Below, in pieces: positions 1-11,129 of a DNA stretch of 64,000 nucleotides. The notes under the pieces are model-generated. The model was not told where the DNA came from. It saw only the letters and a list, made by a program, of their open reading frames with translations, and searched no databases. Both the position numbers and the translations under genes were made by a program. The stretch comes from Serripes groenlandicus (Eukaryota; Mollusca; Bivalvia; Cardiida; Cardiidae): NCBI GenBank assembly GCA_031761405.1, contig JASEVX010000007.1, forward strand, positions 28,732,859 to 28,796,858. The letters run 5' to 3'. Every line of letters begins with the position of its first letter. Position 1 is the stretch's first letter.

Positions 1-68
1 TGTGTCAAAAGGCGTCTATGTGTAACAGATGTTTCCCGAAAACATTGTGGCAAAAGGAAGTATTGTTT
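1..68. repeat. Fragment of TTAA MITE family A
   Basis: Contains the internal words GTCAAAAGGCGTCTATGTG and AAAACATTGTGGCAAAAGGA in rearranged order, cut by the window edge. Confidence 0.4.
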
Positions 69-78
69 CTTTTTATAC

Positions 79-775
79 CCTCTTCGAAGAAGAGGGGGGT
101 ATATAGGAGTCACTGTGGAGTCACTGAGTCTGTCGGTCGGTCGGAAGCCATATTTTGTACGGCCTGTATCTTACAAACCACTTGGTAGAATTCAATAAAA
201 GTTTACATGAAGCTTCTATACCAAGAGGAGATGTGCATATCCTAAAGGGGTTACAATTGCATGATATTTTACAGAGTTATGGCCCTTTTATTAGCTTGCC
301 TATTCGAAGAAATAGGGGAGCTTATGTAATCACCCCGGCGTTGGCGTCCATATTGGTGTCCGCATTGGCGTTGGCGTACGCGTTGCCAGCTTGGTCAAAC
401 CTTTGCGTGCAAGTACTTTTCTCAGACACTGTGTATGCTGTTGCTTTGAAACTTTACACACTTATTCAGGGTCATTAGGTGACCTTGTATGTCAAGTCCC
501 ATAACTCTGGAATGGATTTTGACTGAATTGTGCCCCTTTTTGGACTTAGAATTTTGGTCAAACCTTTGCGTGCAAGGCCTTTTCTCAGACACTGTGTATG
601 CTGTTGCTTTGAAACTTCACACACTTATTCAGGGTCATTAGATGACCTTGTATGCTGTTGCTTTGAAACTTCGCACACTTATTTAGGGTCATAAGATGAC
701 CTTGTATGTCAAGTCCCATAACTCTGGTCAAACCTTTGCGTGCAAGGCCTTTTTCAGACACTGTGTATGCTGTTG
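79..775 (+). repeat. Interspersed repeat with internal tandem copies
   Basis: Starts with a CTCTTCGAAGAAGAGG palindrome and a (GGTC)n run, then repeats a block containing TCAAACCTTTGCGTGCAAG, CAGACACTGTGTATGCTG and AGGGTCAT(A/T)AG about three times between 389 and 775. A related element begins at 59548. No coding capacity. Confidence 0.55.
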
Positions 776-1305
776 CATATCGTATATAAATAAATTTACA
801 GATTTAAAAGACCTTAAAGGGTCTGTATGGACTTGGTTAACATTTGCATGCAAGTATTGAAAATGTATTTTATCTTGCAATAGGTGATACTGTGTGACTT
901 TGCCTAATGCTATGAACTGTTCTGAAGTAGGCCCTTACAGACGATGGCCCTGATAGGCGAGCTATATTGTCCTCCGACAACTCTTGTTTATTAAGTTATG
1001 GTGTATGTCAAGGTGCTGTTTAGGGGGTATTTATCATCTTCAGTGATAGTTCTAGTTCCATTTGCAGAGATTTTCCATAGTTTAGTCATGATGTATTTTG
1101 AGAAAAGGAGAAAATCAGCACTTTCATTCCACAGGAAAATTATAGAAGATACAGACACTAAATAAATTTGAGAACCGAAAGAAGCAAATGAGAAAAATAA
1201 CAATAATCTTTGAATTTTAGATCGCCTTAGCATGAATGCTCATGATGAGCTTTTAGGTCGCTCGTATTCCAAATCATTTAGACATTCGCTTGCTGGTTTT
1301 ATCAT

Positions 1306-1398
1306 CTGGGCTGTTCCACTAGAAAAATAACATTATGGACTTCACTCTGCGTAATGTATCGACCAAGATTAGACTGCGCAGTCCGCACAGGCTAGATT
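1306..1398 (+). repeat. Fragment of palindromic MITE family B
   Basis: Carries CTGCGTAATGTATCGACC and CGCAGTCCGCACAGGCTA, the left arm of the ~265-bp family seen in full at 42610, 45333, 21863 and 22922. Confidence 0.6.
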
Positions 1399-1639
1399 CC
1401 CAAACTAGTAAAATTATTTTTTGATTGGTTTCTTTATTGAATGGTTTTCAGTGCAGGTTGTAGTGTCTATACTTCTCTGTACTTTAAGAAAAGAAAAGTT
1501 TCATAGCAAAAGGTAGATGAAGAACACTTTCTTATGCTAGGTTTACACTATGTTCCGGGGAGCCACGGCAGCCCGAAACGTAGTGCACCGTGGGATTTTG
1601 GGCAATTTTCCCTCTGTATTCAAGTCTTGTTAGGTCTTG

Positions 1640-2090
1640 CCGCGTTTGCTGGGTGAATACATCCTGTCTTTGCGTCAGCAAGAAGAAGGCAGTTGCAGAG
1701 AAGGAATGCCAGAGTGCAGCTGTCAGGAAGAAGGCGCGAATGGTTATCGGGTGACAGAAGACTTCTCAACCTTTCTCACCAGAGAACTCCGCACCGAAGA
1801 TGTCAACGCCTACCAGAACTACAAAAGGATGCCTCCAGAGCTCTTCGACGAGATCCCGGAAAGAATAACACCAGCCATCGAGAGACTAGACACGAAGTTA
1901 AGTTCCGCTCTGCCCTAACACCTGGACTGATGCTGTCAGTGACTTTGAGCCATCTGGCCACTGGTGACAATTACTCGTCACTCTCCTATGTGTTCCGGTG
2001 CAGTAAAGCAGCCATCTTCAATATAGTGCCAGAAGTGTACAAGGCCATCGTGAAAGCCTACAAGGATGAATTGTTCGCTCGGTCCACAGT
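1640..2090 (+). pseudogene. PIF/Harbinger transposase N-terminal remnant, frameshifted
   Basis: One frame reads [19 protein letters not shown], then [18 protein letters not shown], to a stop near 1918. The next frame continues the same protein as [20 protein letters not shown] and [20 protein letters not shown] up to about 2080. These are the conserved N-terminal motifs of Harbinger/HARBI1-like DDE transposases. The catalytic DDE part is absent, so this copy cannot encode transposase. Confidence 0.7.
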
Positions 2091-2430
2091 CTTTCGCCGC
2101 CGCGTCTTTGTAATCAGACAGCCTCTTAGAGTACAGCGTGGGATTCTGCTGAAGGAAGTCAATGGTGAGCTCCTTCTCATCCTCCGATAAGTTGGTGATG
2201 ACCCTGGGGGCTGCCCTCCTACCAGGTGCGTCTTCTTCAGCCTCCTCAGCCTCAGGCTCAGGTTCCAGCCCAGGGACCGGGTCAGCAGCAGCAGCAGCAC
2301 GCTACTCTTCATCTGGCGGCGGTGAACGGCGAGGATATTCAGGCTACTCCTGCTCTTGCTCCTCTAATGGTGATGCAGGACCGGGGGGGGGGGGGGGGGT
2401 CTTCCTACGTCTTTGATTCTTCGGAGGCAT
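2085..2430 (-). pseudogene. MADF (Myb/SANT-like) domain remnant of a Harbinger element, interrupted
   Basis: On the - strand, from ATG at 2430, the reading begins PPKNQRRRK, crosses a C homopolymer, contains two TAG stops and an Ala/Glu/Pro-rich acidic stretch, then reads [20 protein letters not shown] followed by [12 protein letters not shown]. That is the start of a MADF DNA-binding domain, the usual second protein of PIF/Harbinger elements. It is cut off where it meets the + strand transposase remnant, indicating internal deletion. Confidence 0.6.
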
Positions 2431-3023
2431 AGCTTGGCTTTCTTTCTTTCAAGCTTGGTGTTCTCTCTTCGTAGTGTAGATGCAGTAATGTGTCGTCGAT
2501 TGCTCAGACTCGAATGAAACTCACCTGCCTGCCCCGGCTTTTATATACTCCCTCCCAGACCGTGCGCGCCGTAGTAGAACGTAACGCGCCGTAGCCCGCC
2601 GGGCCCGTAAATCGTTACACGCCGTGAAGCGCCGTGATTGAACGTGTCAGACCGTAGTAGAACGTGGCCCGTAAACCGTCACATGCCGGGACGCGCCGTG
2701 ATTGAACGTGACATAACTTGAAAGGACCGTGAGATGCCGGGGTATACACATGCTTCCCGTCCCACTACAGACCGCCTCAAATTTGTGTTATGGCCTATTA
2801 CGTACTGTCACGTTTTGTTGCGTTAACCCCGTTTTACAACGGCCTACTACGTTTCCCATCCGCACCGTGACTGCCGTGGCAAACTTTTGACATTTTTAAC
2901 AATCTGGCCCGGCATCCACGGTAATCAAGGCCTGTCACGTTTGCCCATCACGCCTTCCCACGCTGTCTTACGATCCCGATCACAGTAGTCAAAAGGAGTC
3001 TCTGTTTCTCAATTAAAACAGGT

Positions 3024-3237
3024 TTAACCCTTTCCCACATACAACAATTCTGCAACAGACGTCTTTGAAAAATATGGAAAGTGTCAATAATTGAATGTAT
3101 AAATATAGAATAAGTTGAAAACACATTGTGGTAAAGGGGAAATGCTCGAAACGATAGATTTCCGTTTTTGTCACTATGTTTTCAAAAGTCCGCGTACGCT
3201 GCAGAGGCTTCAGAATGTGTCATATGTGAGAAAGTTT
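3024..3237. repeat. TTAA MITE family A, diverged copy
   Basis: Starts TTAACCCTTTCCCACATACA and retains the central GAAATGCTCGAAACG arm and CTGCAGAGGC; the right end is degraded (GTGAGAAAGTTTCG). Confidence 0.7.
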
Positions 3238-3379
3238 CGAACAAATATGTTCACAAATTGCATAGTTCATTGGATTGGTTTGAGTTGGGAGTAGTTCGTT
3301 AAAATCTTTATTTACATCTAATGCTGTTTTAAATTTGAGTCACGAAGCAGAAATTACACCTCCAATCATTTGCGACCAG

Positions 3380-3830
3380 TGTAACTCCAGATTAACATGT
3401 GCATACGCATAGTCATATCAGAATCGGCATTGTTTGCCATCGACTCAATGTACCATTTAGGAATCTTCACGGAGAGACTCGGAACATTTATACGAATTAA
3501 AAAAGGTGAGCTGATCAGTATCTACAGTTGTCGCAATTGTCCTAAGACTTACTTTCTTGGGATGAAGTTTATTTGTAGAAAGATATATGGGACTCATGAG
3601 GTGGTAATTTCTCAAACTGACCTAAGCCGGAAATCATATAAAAATTACTTTGACGACATTCCTGTATTCCTGTGTGCCATTTGAAATGTTCTTTTGAACT
3701 TTAATAGTATGCGCGTCCAATATACATGTACATATTCAATAAAAACATTATAGGCCCTAGTCGTCGCGAGTGAAAACTATTCATACAGATTGTTTCGAAT
3801 AGTATCCGTCGTTTTTAAAACCCCATAATA
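3380..3830. other. Unassigned sequence
   Basis: Holds a 95-codon open frame at 3397-3684 (+) with no recognisable domain, no splice signals and ordinary base composition. Not called as a gene. Confidence 0.4.
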
Positions 3831-3831
3831 C

Positions 3832-4440
3832 CCCCCCCCCCCCCCCCCCCCCCCACCCCCGGTCAGACCGGGGTGGCGGCCTTTCTGCGCTGCTACGGCG
3901 ACAAAAAAACGGGCCCAGAGCGCGTCAAAGTCGCCATAAGTGTGGTATATGCGTGGTGGGAAAGCCGAACATCGTCGCCAATGATGAACGAGTCACGGCG
4001 TTTGTTTTGAGCATGTTCAAAACAAACGCCAATGTTCGGCGATCTTACCTGGAACACGGTGAGATCGCGGTGGGTTCACGAAGTCGTAAGACAAGCTTCG
4101 TAACAACTCAATGAACGTACAACACGCGTAGTACACGCGTGGCCAATACGCTGCTAAAAGGTAATATTCGGAGTCCTTATCGATACGACCATGGCGTGGT
4201 TACTAAGCTTGCACTACGCTCCTATGGCGACCATGCTGTTCATATGCGACTTGCTATAAAAATAAACCTGGCGTTTCAAATGTCATACATCAGAAATTTC
4301 CGAACATTTGACCAGCTTATATAGTCACCGTGATCACGTGATATGAGCGCCGTGCAGTTGCGATACACGTAGAAGACGCTTTGGTTAGAACCTTAAGAGC
4401 GCGGTTAGAGCGCCGCGGTATCGCCTTTGATCCATTACAA
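3832..4440. mobile_element. Possible decayed DNA element with poly-C start and internal hairpin
   Basis: Begins with a C homopolymer (3832-3854). It is richer in CpG than its flanks and contains a perfect 14-bp inverted repeat at 3997-4010 / 4017-4030 with a 6-base loop. No ORF or clear termini, so assignment to an element is tentative. Confidence 0.3.
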
Positions 4441-4705
4441 ATATTTATTTTAGTAAACATTTCAAAATCATAATCGACAATCGGAACTGACTCGGCTTTT
4501 TACGGATATATAGATTTTGGGAATAATAAATTCAATTTTTGTTACAACTTTAGCTAATATGAAATGCCCTGACGTAATTCTGGTCATTCCGGTAAATGTT
4601 TCGGATACTATCCCATGTTGATGCGTGGGACTATTTTCAAACGTATCATTTGGCAGGACAATAGTTTGTGTCTTTTCACGAACGACAGCTACGATCATAA
4701 TCAAT

Positions 4706-4930
4706 TTTACGATTTGAGTTTAGTTTAGTTTAAACTGAATTATTTTATATCGATTGCGAAACATGCGACTTATATTTAACACGTTTGATATGTCTGTTTC
4801 CTGGAGAAGTTTGCCGCTTGTGTGGAAGAACTCGTTAATTACGGGATGAAAATACGAGGTTAGCCGAAGCATTCTGGCACCTACTTTTTCCGAAAGTGTA
4901 GGTAAAGATACGTTCACATCGTGACCAATG
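4706..4930 (-). mobile_element. LINE 3'-end fragment
   Basis: On the - strand, ends in a repeated (AAACT)n-like tail at 4714-4732. It shares ATCGATTGCGAAACA(T/A)GC with the LINE 3' region at 52930. No coding part left. Confidence 0.45.
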
Positions 4931-5056
4931 CCATACGTATAATTGATTTACTTATTATCTAATGCTACGTGGAAGCACGCTGAGACATCATTTTGTTTCC
5001 ACTTTATTTATTTACTGAACACTTCAATTTTCCTGACCGGCTAGTCTCAGCCAGTT

Positions 5057-5290
5057 TTAACCTCCCTTTCCCACATTATTTAACAAATCTGCACCAGAAT
5101 GTTTTGAAAATATCATCAGGAAAATATGGAAAAACTATTTCAATGAAAGTATACATATTGAATTGAGTTGAAAACATTGTGGTCAAAGTCGTCTGCTGCA
5201 GATGCGTCAAAAGTTGAAGAAAAGCAGGGCTTTCCATGATGCAGACGATATTCGTCACCCAGTGCAGCAGACGACTTTGCATTTATTTAG
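5057..5290. repeat. TTAA MITE family A, rearranged copy
   Basis: Left end TTAACCTCCCTTTCCCACAT. The right half is replaced by a fold-back of CAAAGTCGTCTGCTGCA (5184) with TGCAGCAGACGACTTTG (5263). Confidence 0.6.
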
Positions 5291-5342
5291 GCAAAAACAG
5301 ATATTTCTATAAATGAGCAATTCCTTTTCCTACGGTGATTTT

Positions 5343-6822
5343 TAGCTCACCTGAGCTTTGCTCAAGGTGAGTTATTGTGATCGCCTTTTGTCCGGCGTCC
5401 GTCGTCCATCGTGCGTCGTGCGTCGTGCGTCGTGCGGTGTGCGTCGTGCGTCGTGCGTCAACTTCTTCTCCTCAGTAACCAGTGAGTCAATTGGGATGAA
5501 ACTTCACAGAAAGCATCCTCTCAATGACCTCACCAGATTTCCTTCAAATTTTTGGGATCCATGCAGAATTCTGGTTTCCATGGCAACGAAATGAAAAAAA
5601 CTTCAAAATTCTTCTTCTCCCAGACTGGTTGGCAGATTTTCAAATAATTTTGTAGAAATGTTCCTTGGATGACCCTCTATAAGATTCCATCAAGCCATGT
5701 TGATTGGTCGAAAAACATGGCCGCCAGGGGGGCGGGGCTATTTTGCCTTATATGGCTATAGTGAAAACTTAAAAAATCTTCTCCTCCGAAAGTGTCAGGC
5801 CTATTTTCAAATAATTTTGTGGAAATGTTCCTTGGATGACCCTCTATCAGATTCCTTCGAGCCATGTTGATTGGTCGAAAAACATGGCCGCCAGGGGGGC
5901 GGGGCTATTTTGCCTTATATGGCTATAGTGAAAACTTAAAAAATCTTCTCCTCCGAAAGTGTCTGGCCGATTTTCAAATAATTTTGTAGAAATGTTCCTT
6001 AAGTGACCCACTATCAGATTACTTAAAGCCATGTTGATTTGTCGAAAAATATGGCCGCCAGTGGGCAGGGCCATTTTGCCTTATATGGCTATAGTGAAAA
6101 CTTAAAAAATCTTCTCCTCCGAAATTGTCAGACCGATTTTCAAATAATTTTGTAGAAATGTTCCTTGGATGACCCTCTATCAGATTCCTTCAATCCAAGT
6201 TGATTGGTCGAAAAACATGGCCGCCAGGGGGGGGGGGGGGGGGGGGGGGGGCTATTTTGCCTTATATGGCTATAGTGAAAACTTAAAAAATCTTCTCCTC
6301 CGAAATTGTCAGGCCTATTTTCAAATAATTTTGTGGAAATGTTCCTTGGATGACCCTCTATCAGATTCCTTCGAGCCATGTTGATTGGTCGAAAAACATG
6401 GCCGCCAGGGGGGCGGGGCTATTTTGCCTTATATGGCTATAGTGAAAACTTAAAAAATCTTCTTCTCCGAAAGTGTCCGGCCGATTTTCAAATAATTTTG
6501 TAGAAATGTTCTTTTGATGACCCACTTTCAGATTCCTTCAAGCCATGTTGATTGGTCAAAAAACATGGCCGCCAGTGGGCAGGGCTATTTTGCATTATAT
6601 GGCTATAGTGAAAGCTTAAAAAATCTTCTCCTCCAAAAGTGTCTGGCTGATTTTCAAAAAAAATTGTAGAAATGTTCCTAGGGTGGCCCTCTATCGGATT
6701 CCTTCAAGCCAAGTTGATTGGTCGGAAACTATGGCTGCCAGGGGGCGGGGCTTATATGGCTAAAGTGAAAAATAAATAAAATCAGGTGAGCGATTCCAGG
6801 GCCATCATGGCCCTCTTGTTAT
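5343..6822 (+). mobile_element. Helitron-like non-autonomous element with central tandem repeats
   Basis: The left end has the hairpin CTCACCTGAGC..GCTCAAGGTGAG, followed by a CGTCGTGCGT microsatellite (5396-5460). The centre has seven copies of a ~167-bp unit containing CATGGCCGCCAG (at 5716, 5883, 6051, 6216, 6397, 6563, 6730), one interrupted by a ~24-base G run at 6228. The right end has the short hairpin GGGCCATCATGGCCC followed by TCTTGTT. Terminal hairpins plus central tandem repeats fit HINE/pearl-type elements of bivalves; the class assignment is inferred. Confidence 0.55.
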
Positions 6823-7309
6823 TATATGTTAAAAGTATACTTCCCTTTTTACAGATATCATATGGTTTCTTTGAATGTTTTTTTAAGCAGACGACTATTA
6901 AAAAGTATCACACAGGGTGTTTCATAATATCTGTCAGTATTACAATTTACGCACAACACGGAAACTAATGAAAACATCATTGACAGTTTTTAAAAACCGT
7001 TTGACGCCATGACGTCATTTCCCATTATCTGTTTGTTCAAGAAGTTAAATTCAAAGAGCAAATCACCAATAATTGTGTGTATCCTTCATTGGAAACATCC
7101 AAAGAACAGAGAACAGATTCGAAGATACATGTATATTGCTTAATTGATGATCGAAATGGTGGATGGCCAAGACAAGAACGAGATCATGGAAAAAGTTAAA
7201 TCAGTGATCTGGGAATCTACTCAAATTTTGATTCGATATACCACCCCCTTTACCGTTGAGAAACCGTTGAACGAAGACAAAATGGCCAGATCTCACAAAG
7301 AGCTTTCAA

Positions 7310-8060
7310 TAAGCGTCCAGCAAGTGCCATGGTCTCTCAATGATCCCCAGTGGTCTCCACGGTCGCCACGGTCTCCTTAAGGATTTGACTCGGTCCAAAA
7401 CAATCTCAACGGTCGCGGACGAAAGCAATCTCTCGACGGTCTCTCAAGGAGCTCTCAAGTATTGCCAAATGAGCAATGTCTTATCGATCTCCCAATGATC
7501 TCTCAGAGCCTTTTCAATGGACGTCAAATTTTTCCAACCAGAATGTAGAGATGTCTGATGTCACTATATTTCATTCTGTCTCTACACTTGATGAATAGCA
7601 CAAAAACTAGTAATATGATTTCAACCCAGTGCCGCCAAAAAAAGGCCGCAAGAAGACCAAAAATCCAATCCGGAAAGTCTCTGAACTTTAAGTTGCTGGT
7701 CCAGGTGGTCCCGAGGGTTCAGAAGAGGAAGCAGCTGGAGTCGCTGATCAACGTGACGAAGCTCGTGGAAGTCAGGGTGGTAAACGTGAACACCGTATTC
7801 AAAGTGATGCTTCTGCACCAGCCGGTGCTGATACTGATGTTCCTGCTCTTTGTCCTCGTGTTGATGGTGCTTGTGGTCTTGAAAGAGATGCCAGCATGGC
7901 AATGAATAGCAGCAAATGCTCAACAATCTCCTTGGTCGCCCAAGGAACTCTTCATGATCCCACAGTGATCTCTTTCGGTCTCTCATTGATCTCTCTTAGT
8001 CGCACCTGATCTCTCAGCGATCTCCTTAGATCTCACCGTGATCTCCCTTGTTGCAAAACA
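7310..8060. repeat. GATCTC/GGTCTC-rich degenerate repeat region
   Basis: Many loosely repeated words such as TGATCTCTC, GGTCTCTCA and GTCGCC without a fixed period, interrupted by the coding-like stretch 7617-8008. Possibly the subterminal part of an unrecognised DNA element. Confidence 0.4.
7617..8008 (+). pseudogene. Coding-like remnant of unknown origin
   Basis: The third frame reads PVPPKKGRKKTKNPIRKVSE, a TAA stop, then GPGGPEGSEEEAAGVADQ and a hydrophilic run to about 8008. Composition is more G+C-rich and protein-like than its surroundings. No family recognised; may be a transposon ORF fragment. The overlapping frames (7558-7905 + and 7621-7986 -) look like shadows. Confidence 0.25.
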
Positions 8061-8200
8061 AGCGATCAGCATACTCTCAGTGGTCGCCGCAGGAGGCTTA
8101 GTATCCATTGATAACTCAAGGGTCTTTCAATCAGCGCTCGAAAAGCGTTCAATGAACGCCATGGTCGCTCCAAGTGCTCTATGAAAGTTTGCAAAAAGTT

Positions 8201-8359
8201 GCATTTTGATCGTACGATGAGCGCACAAGGATATCCCAAGCATGTGCACAGAAATGACATTTTCGGGGCTTTGAGAGATCGCATTTTGATCGCACAACGA
8301 GCGCACAAGGATCTCCTAAGCATGTGCACAGAAGCGTCTTTTTCGGGGCTTTAAAAGAT
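8201..8359 (+). repeat. Tandem duplication, 80-bp period
   Basis: GCATTTTGATCG starts at 8201 and again at 8281. Both copies carry GAGCGCACAAGGAT, CCAAGCATGTGCACAGAA or its variant, and TTTCGGGGCTTT. Confidence 0.8.
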
Positions 8360-8513
8360 CGTCACGATAGATCGGGCTAAATTTTGGATCTCCGTGTTTG
8401 TAAAGGGGGAAAAATCTTCTTTCAAATAACCTGATGTAACTTCTTTTTGACCAGCCGTCCGCTATTTCTATCAGAATGTGCATTTATGTCTCTTTAATAT
8501 CAAGGCGAAGAGT

Positions 8514-8632
8514 CACATCTGAGATTATGTGTATGTACATGCTAATTTGTGTCATATCTGAGATTGTGTGTATGTTCATGCCAACTTGAGTTCATATCTG
8601 AGAGTGTGTGTATGCACCTGCTAGCCGTGGTA
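8514..8632 (+). repeat. Three tandem ~40-bp units
   Basis: CATCTGAGATTATGTGTATG, then CATATCTGAGATTGTGTGTA, then CATATCTGAGAGTGTGTGTA, each followed by a CATGC/CCTGC segment. Confidence 0.7.
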
Positions 8633-9285
8633 GAACTGTTGAAAACACCGTTGAAGACAACATTCATGCAAAACCATTTTAATGTTTGATGTGTTGCCCA
8701 TCACTCCCTGATCCGTACTGTCTGCTGTCAAAATATGTATGGTTAAATCGGATATCTTCGGTTTAACTCTATTTTAACCTGGAACCTAGGTCATGCATCC
8801 ATGTATTCCAAAGATATGGGTTGTAAATCGGTTCCAACTGTGCATTACGTTATCCATATTTACGGAGAGTCCACACAAATGCGTTTCCGTTTTCTGATTT
8901 ACATTTTAGTAAATAGCCGAATGGGGCCTGATCGTTTACGAATCCCTACGGATTTTCCCGATTTCCAAATGAGTCACAAATGCGTGACGTAATCATTAAC
9001 TCGCGCCAAAAACTTTGAAAACTCTTCGGAAAAAAGATGTTGTGGTCTCGATCCGAAAACAGGTCAGCTTTATAGTGAGCCATGATGTATGAAAACAAAC
9101 CTAAGCGTATTTACAATCAGTGTCGATCAAGATCTGCTTACGCACTCGTGCTATCTGGTACACATGGACACTGGTTTTCAAAAAAGTCCTTAAAACTTTC
9201 AGTGGATGGCTGGTGAACAAGGTAAAGCCAGATGAGACCGTGCGGGTGTGCGGGTGCGAAGGCTGACCTAAATCTGCAGTGGTCC

Positions 9286-9515
9286 TTAACCCTTTCCCTC
9301 ATATAGATGCTTTCTGACGCCTCTGCACCAGACGACTTTTTGAAAACATAGTGACAAAAGAAGAAATTGCACAAAACGTGTAATTTCTCCCTTTTCCACA
9401 ATGTTTTCCACTTTTTATCATGGGTTATCCATTCAATTATGGAGATTTTCTATGTTTCGACAAAATATGTTCAAAGTCGTCTGCTGCAGAATTGTCGTAT
9501 GAGGGAAGGGGTTAA
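9286..9515 (+). mobile_element. TTAA MITE family A, full length (230 bp)
   Basis: TTAA at both ends (9286 and 9512). TIR CCCTTTCCCTCATA on the left and TATGAGGGAAGGGG on the right. The internal palindrome is centred on GAAATTGCACAAAACGTGTA. Confidence 0.85.
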
Positions 9516-10857
9516 TACCGTAAGAATTGGTTTCCTTGAGTACCGCCAATGCGAAAGCTTGAGAGCGATGCAGTTGCCTGAATAAATATGAAGTATTTTT
9601 TCTAAGAATCGAACGCCTTTGTTTGTAAGAAAAAATTGCAACTAGTGTATGGACAAAAATTGAAAAAGTTAATCATGACATGTTCTGAACACCACTAGAG
9701 CGCTGTATCTCTCAACAAAGGGCGAATTGTTTGCCGAAGCGGCGTCACCAATGTATACAATACTTGGTTATTAATGGCATTATATCGATTTCTATAACTA
9801 TTCCAATATTTCAAACCCCTTTGCCTTTCCTCGTGAGTACTATGAGTACGTTCATTTTATATTTTCAAATAACTTTGTAAGACATTATACTTGCAGTTAA
9901 TTTATACAGTACCATGACTACCTGGGGCGGAAAAAAAAATCAGCATTTTTATGATTCATTTATATTCATTATATCATAGACATCAAAGTAAAATAGTAGG
10001 CTGAATATCATTAACATTTGAAAGTCCTACCCTTACAATGTTACCTGGAAGAGTCCATTGGAATTTTCCAATGTGAAACAGAAACGAAACCGAGGCTTTA
10101 TGCGAAACAAGCATAACTAAGTTATATAAGTAGATATAGGTACGCTAGTTTGACATAATCTAGTTAACATGTTCCAATAGAATGGAATCGATTCGATTGG
10201 TTATGAAGATACGGTTATGGGTATGCCAGCGTCGCATTTAACAGATCAAAAATGGCGGATTAGAGGGAGCAAATGAACCTATGTATTGACATCATTAACT
10301 AGTTTGTGTTTAACATGATCGACGAACCTGGAATTAGCGGGATCATTTATGTAGTTTTAATAATTGTAATTGATGGTGAGACAATTTTTTATATTCTTTG
10401 GGTGTGGGGTGGCTTTAATATCTTTACATTACTGTCGATATCATTTTTAAATTTAAACAAATAATAAAAATAAAAGAGATTTCTTCTACGGCAGTACACT
10501 TTTGAAATCGGAATGGAAATGGAATCAAATTTTATTTTGGCTGCAATGTCTTCGTCATAACTAGTTTTGAGTGTCGACTGGCGATTTGGGTTCTGTAAAG
10601 GTATGTAGACCTAAATGAATCGTCCATAAATACAACATGTATACTCTGAATATATAGTTACAAACTACAAGCGTATCCCCTTTAATGTTAACTTTAAATG
10701 ATAACAAACCCGAACATGCAAACAGACCCACAATTGCCAGGTGTGACTCGTTTTATATTTTGATATAAATATTATTTGTTACAACTGTTACCGTTCTTTA
10801 AATATTCCAACGCCCTTTGAGAAATTGACTAGGATTTCAGATAATACAGATCACTTT
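9516..10857. other. Non-coding, nothing recognised
   Basis: A+T-rich DNA with no exon, repeat family or RNA gene that I could identify. Confidence 0.4.
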
Positions 10858-10860
10858 CAC

Positions 10861-11062
10861 GCTTTCCCACCTATAGACGCATTTTGACGCATACGTATAA
10901 GACGACTTTTGAAAACAACGTGACAAAAGTAGAAATTGCTCAAAACGAGCATTTTTTCCTTTGGCCACAATGTTTTCAACATTTTTTTCAGTAACTATAC
11001 CTTAATTTCTAGAGATTTACAAAGTCGTCTGCTGCAGAGTTGATCAATGTGGGAAAGGGTTA
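10861..11062 (+). repeat. TTAA MITE family A, diverged copy
   Basis: Left GCTTTCCCACCTATAGACGC, right GTCTGCTGCAGAG and GTGGGAAAGGGTTA. It ends about 60 bp before the minisatellite. Confidence 0.7.
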
Positions 11063-11129
11063 TAAATAGTAGTAGACTTTCAGATAGCGGGGAGAACGTT
11101 TCAACTGATGTATCCATGTAAGGATAAAA

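Larger units (their letters stand above)
1545..2995. mobile_element. Deleted PIF/Harbinger-type DNA transposon
   Basis: Encloses both coding remnants. The left flank (1545-1615) and right flank (2560-2990) share a C+G-rich style with recurrent CCGTG, CACGG and GAACGTG words unlike the surrounding A+T-rich DNA, suggesting subterminal repeats. Exact termini and target duplication were not determined. Confidence 0.45.

Noticed and set aside
3397..3684. 95-codon + strand frame
   Set aside because: No domain, no splice or promoter support; length is within chance for this composition.
5677..6384. Repeated 60-79-codon - strand frames
   Set aside because: Each is the same 167-bp tandem unit of a mobile element; no protein family.
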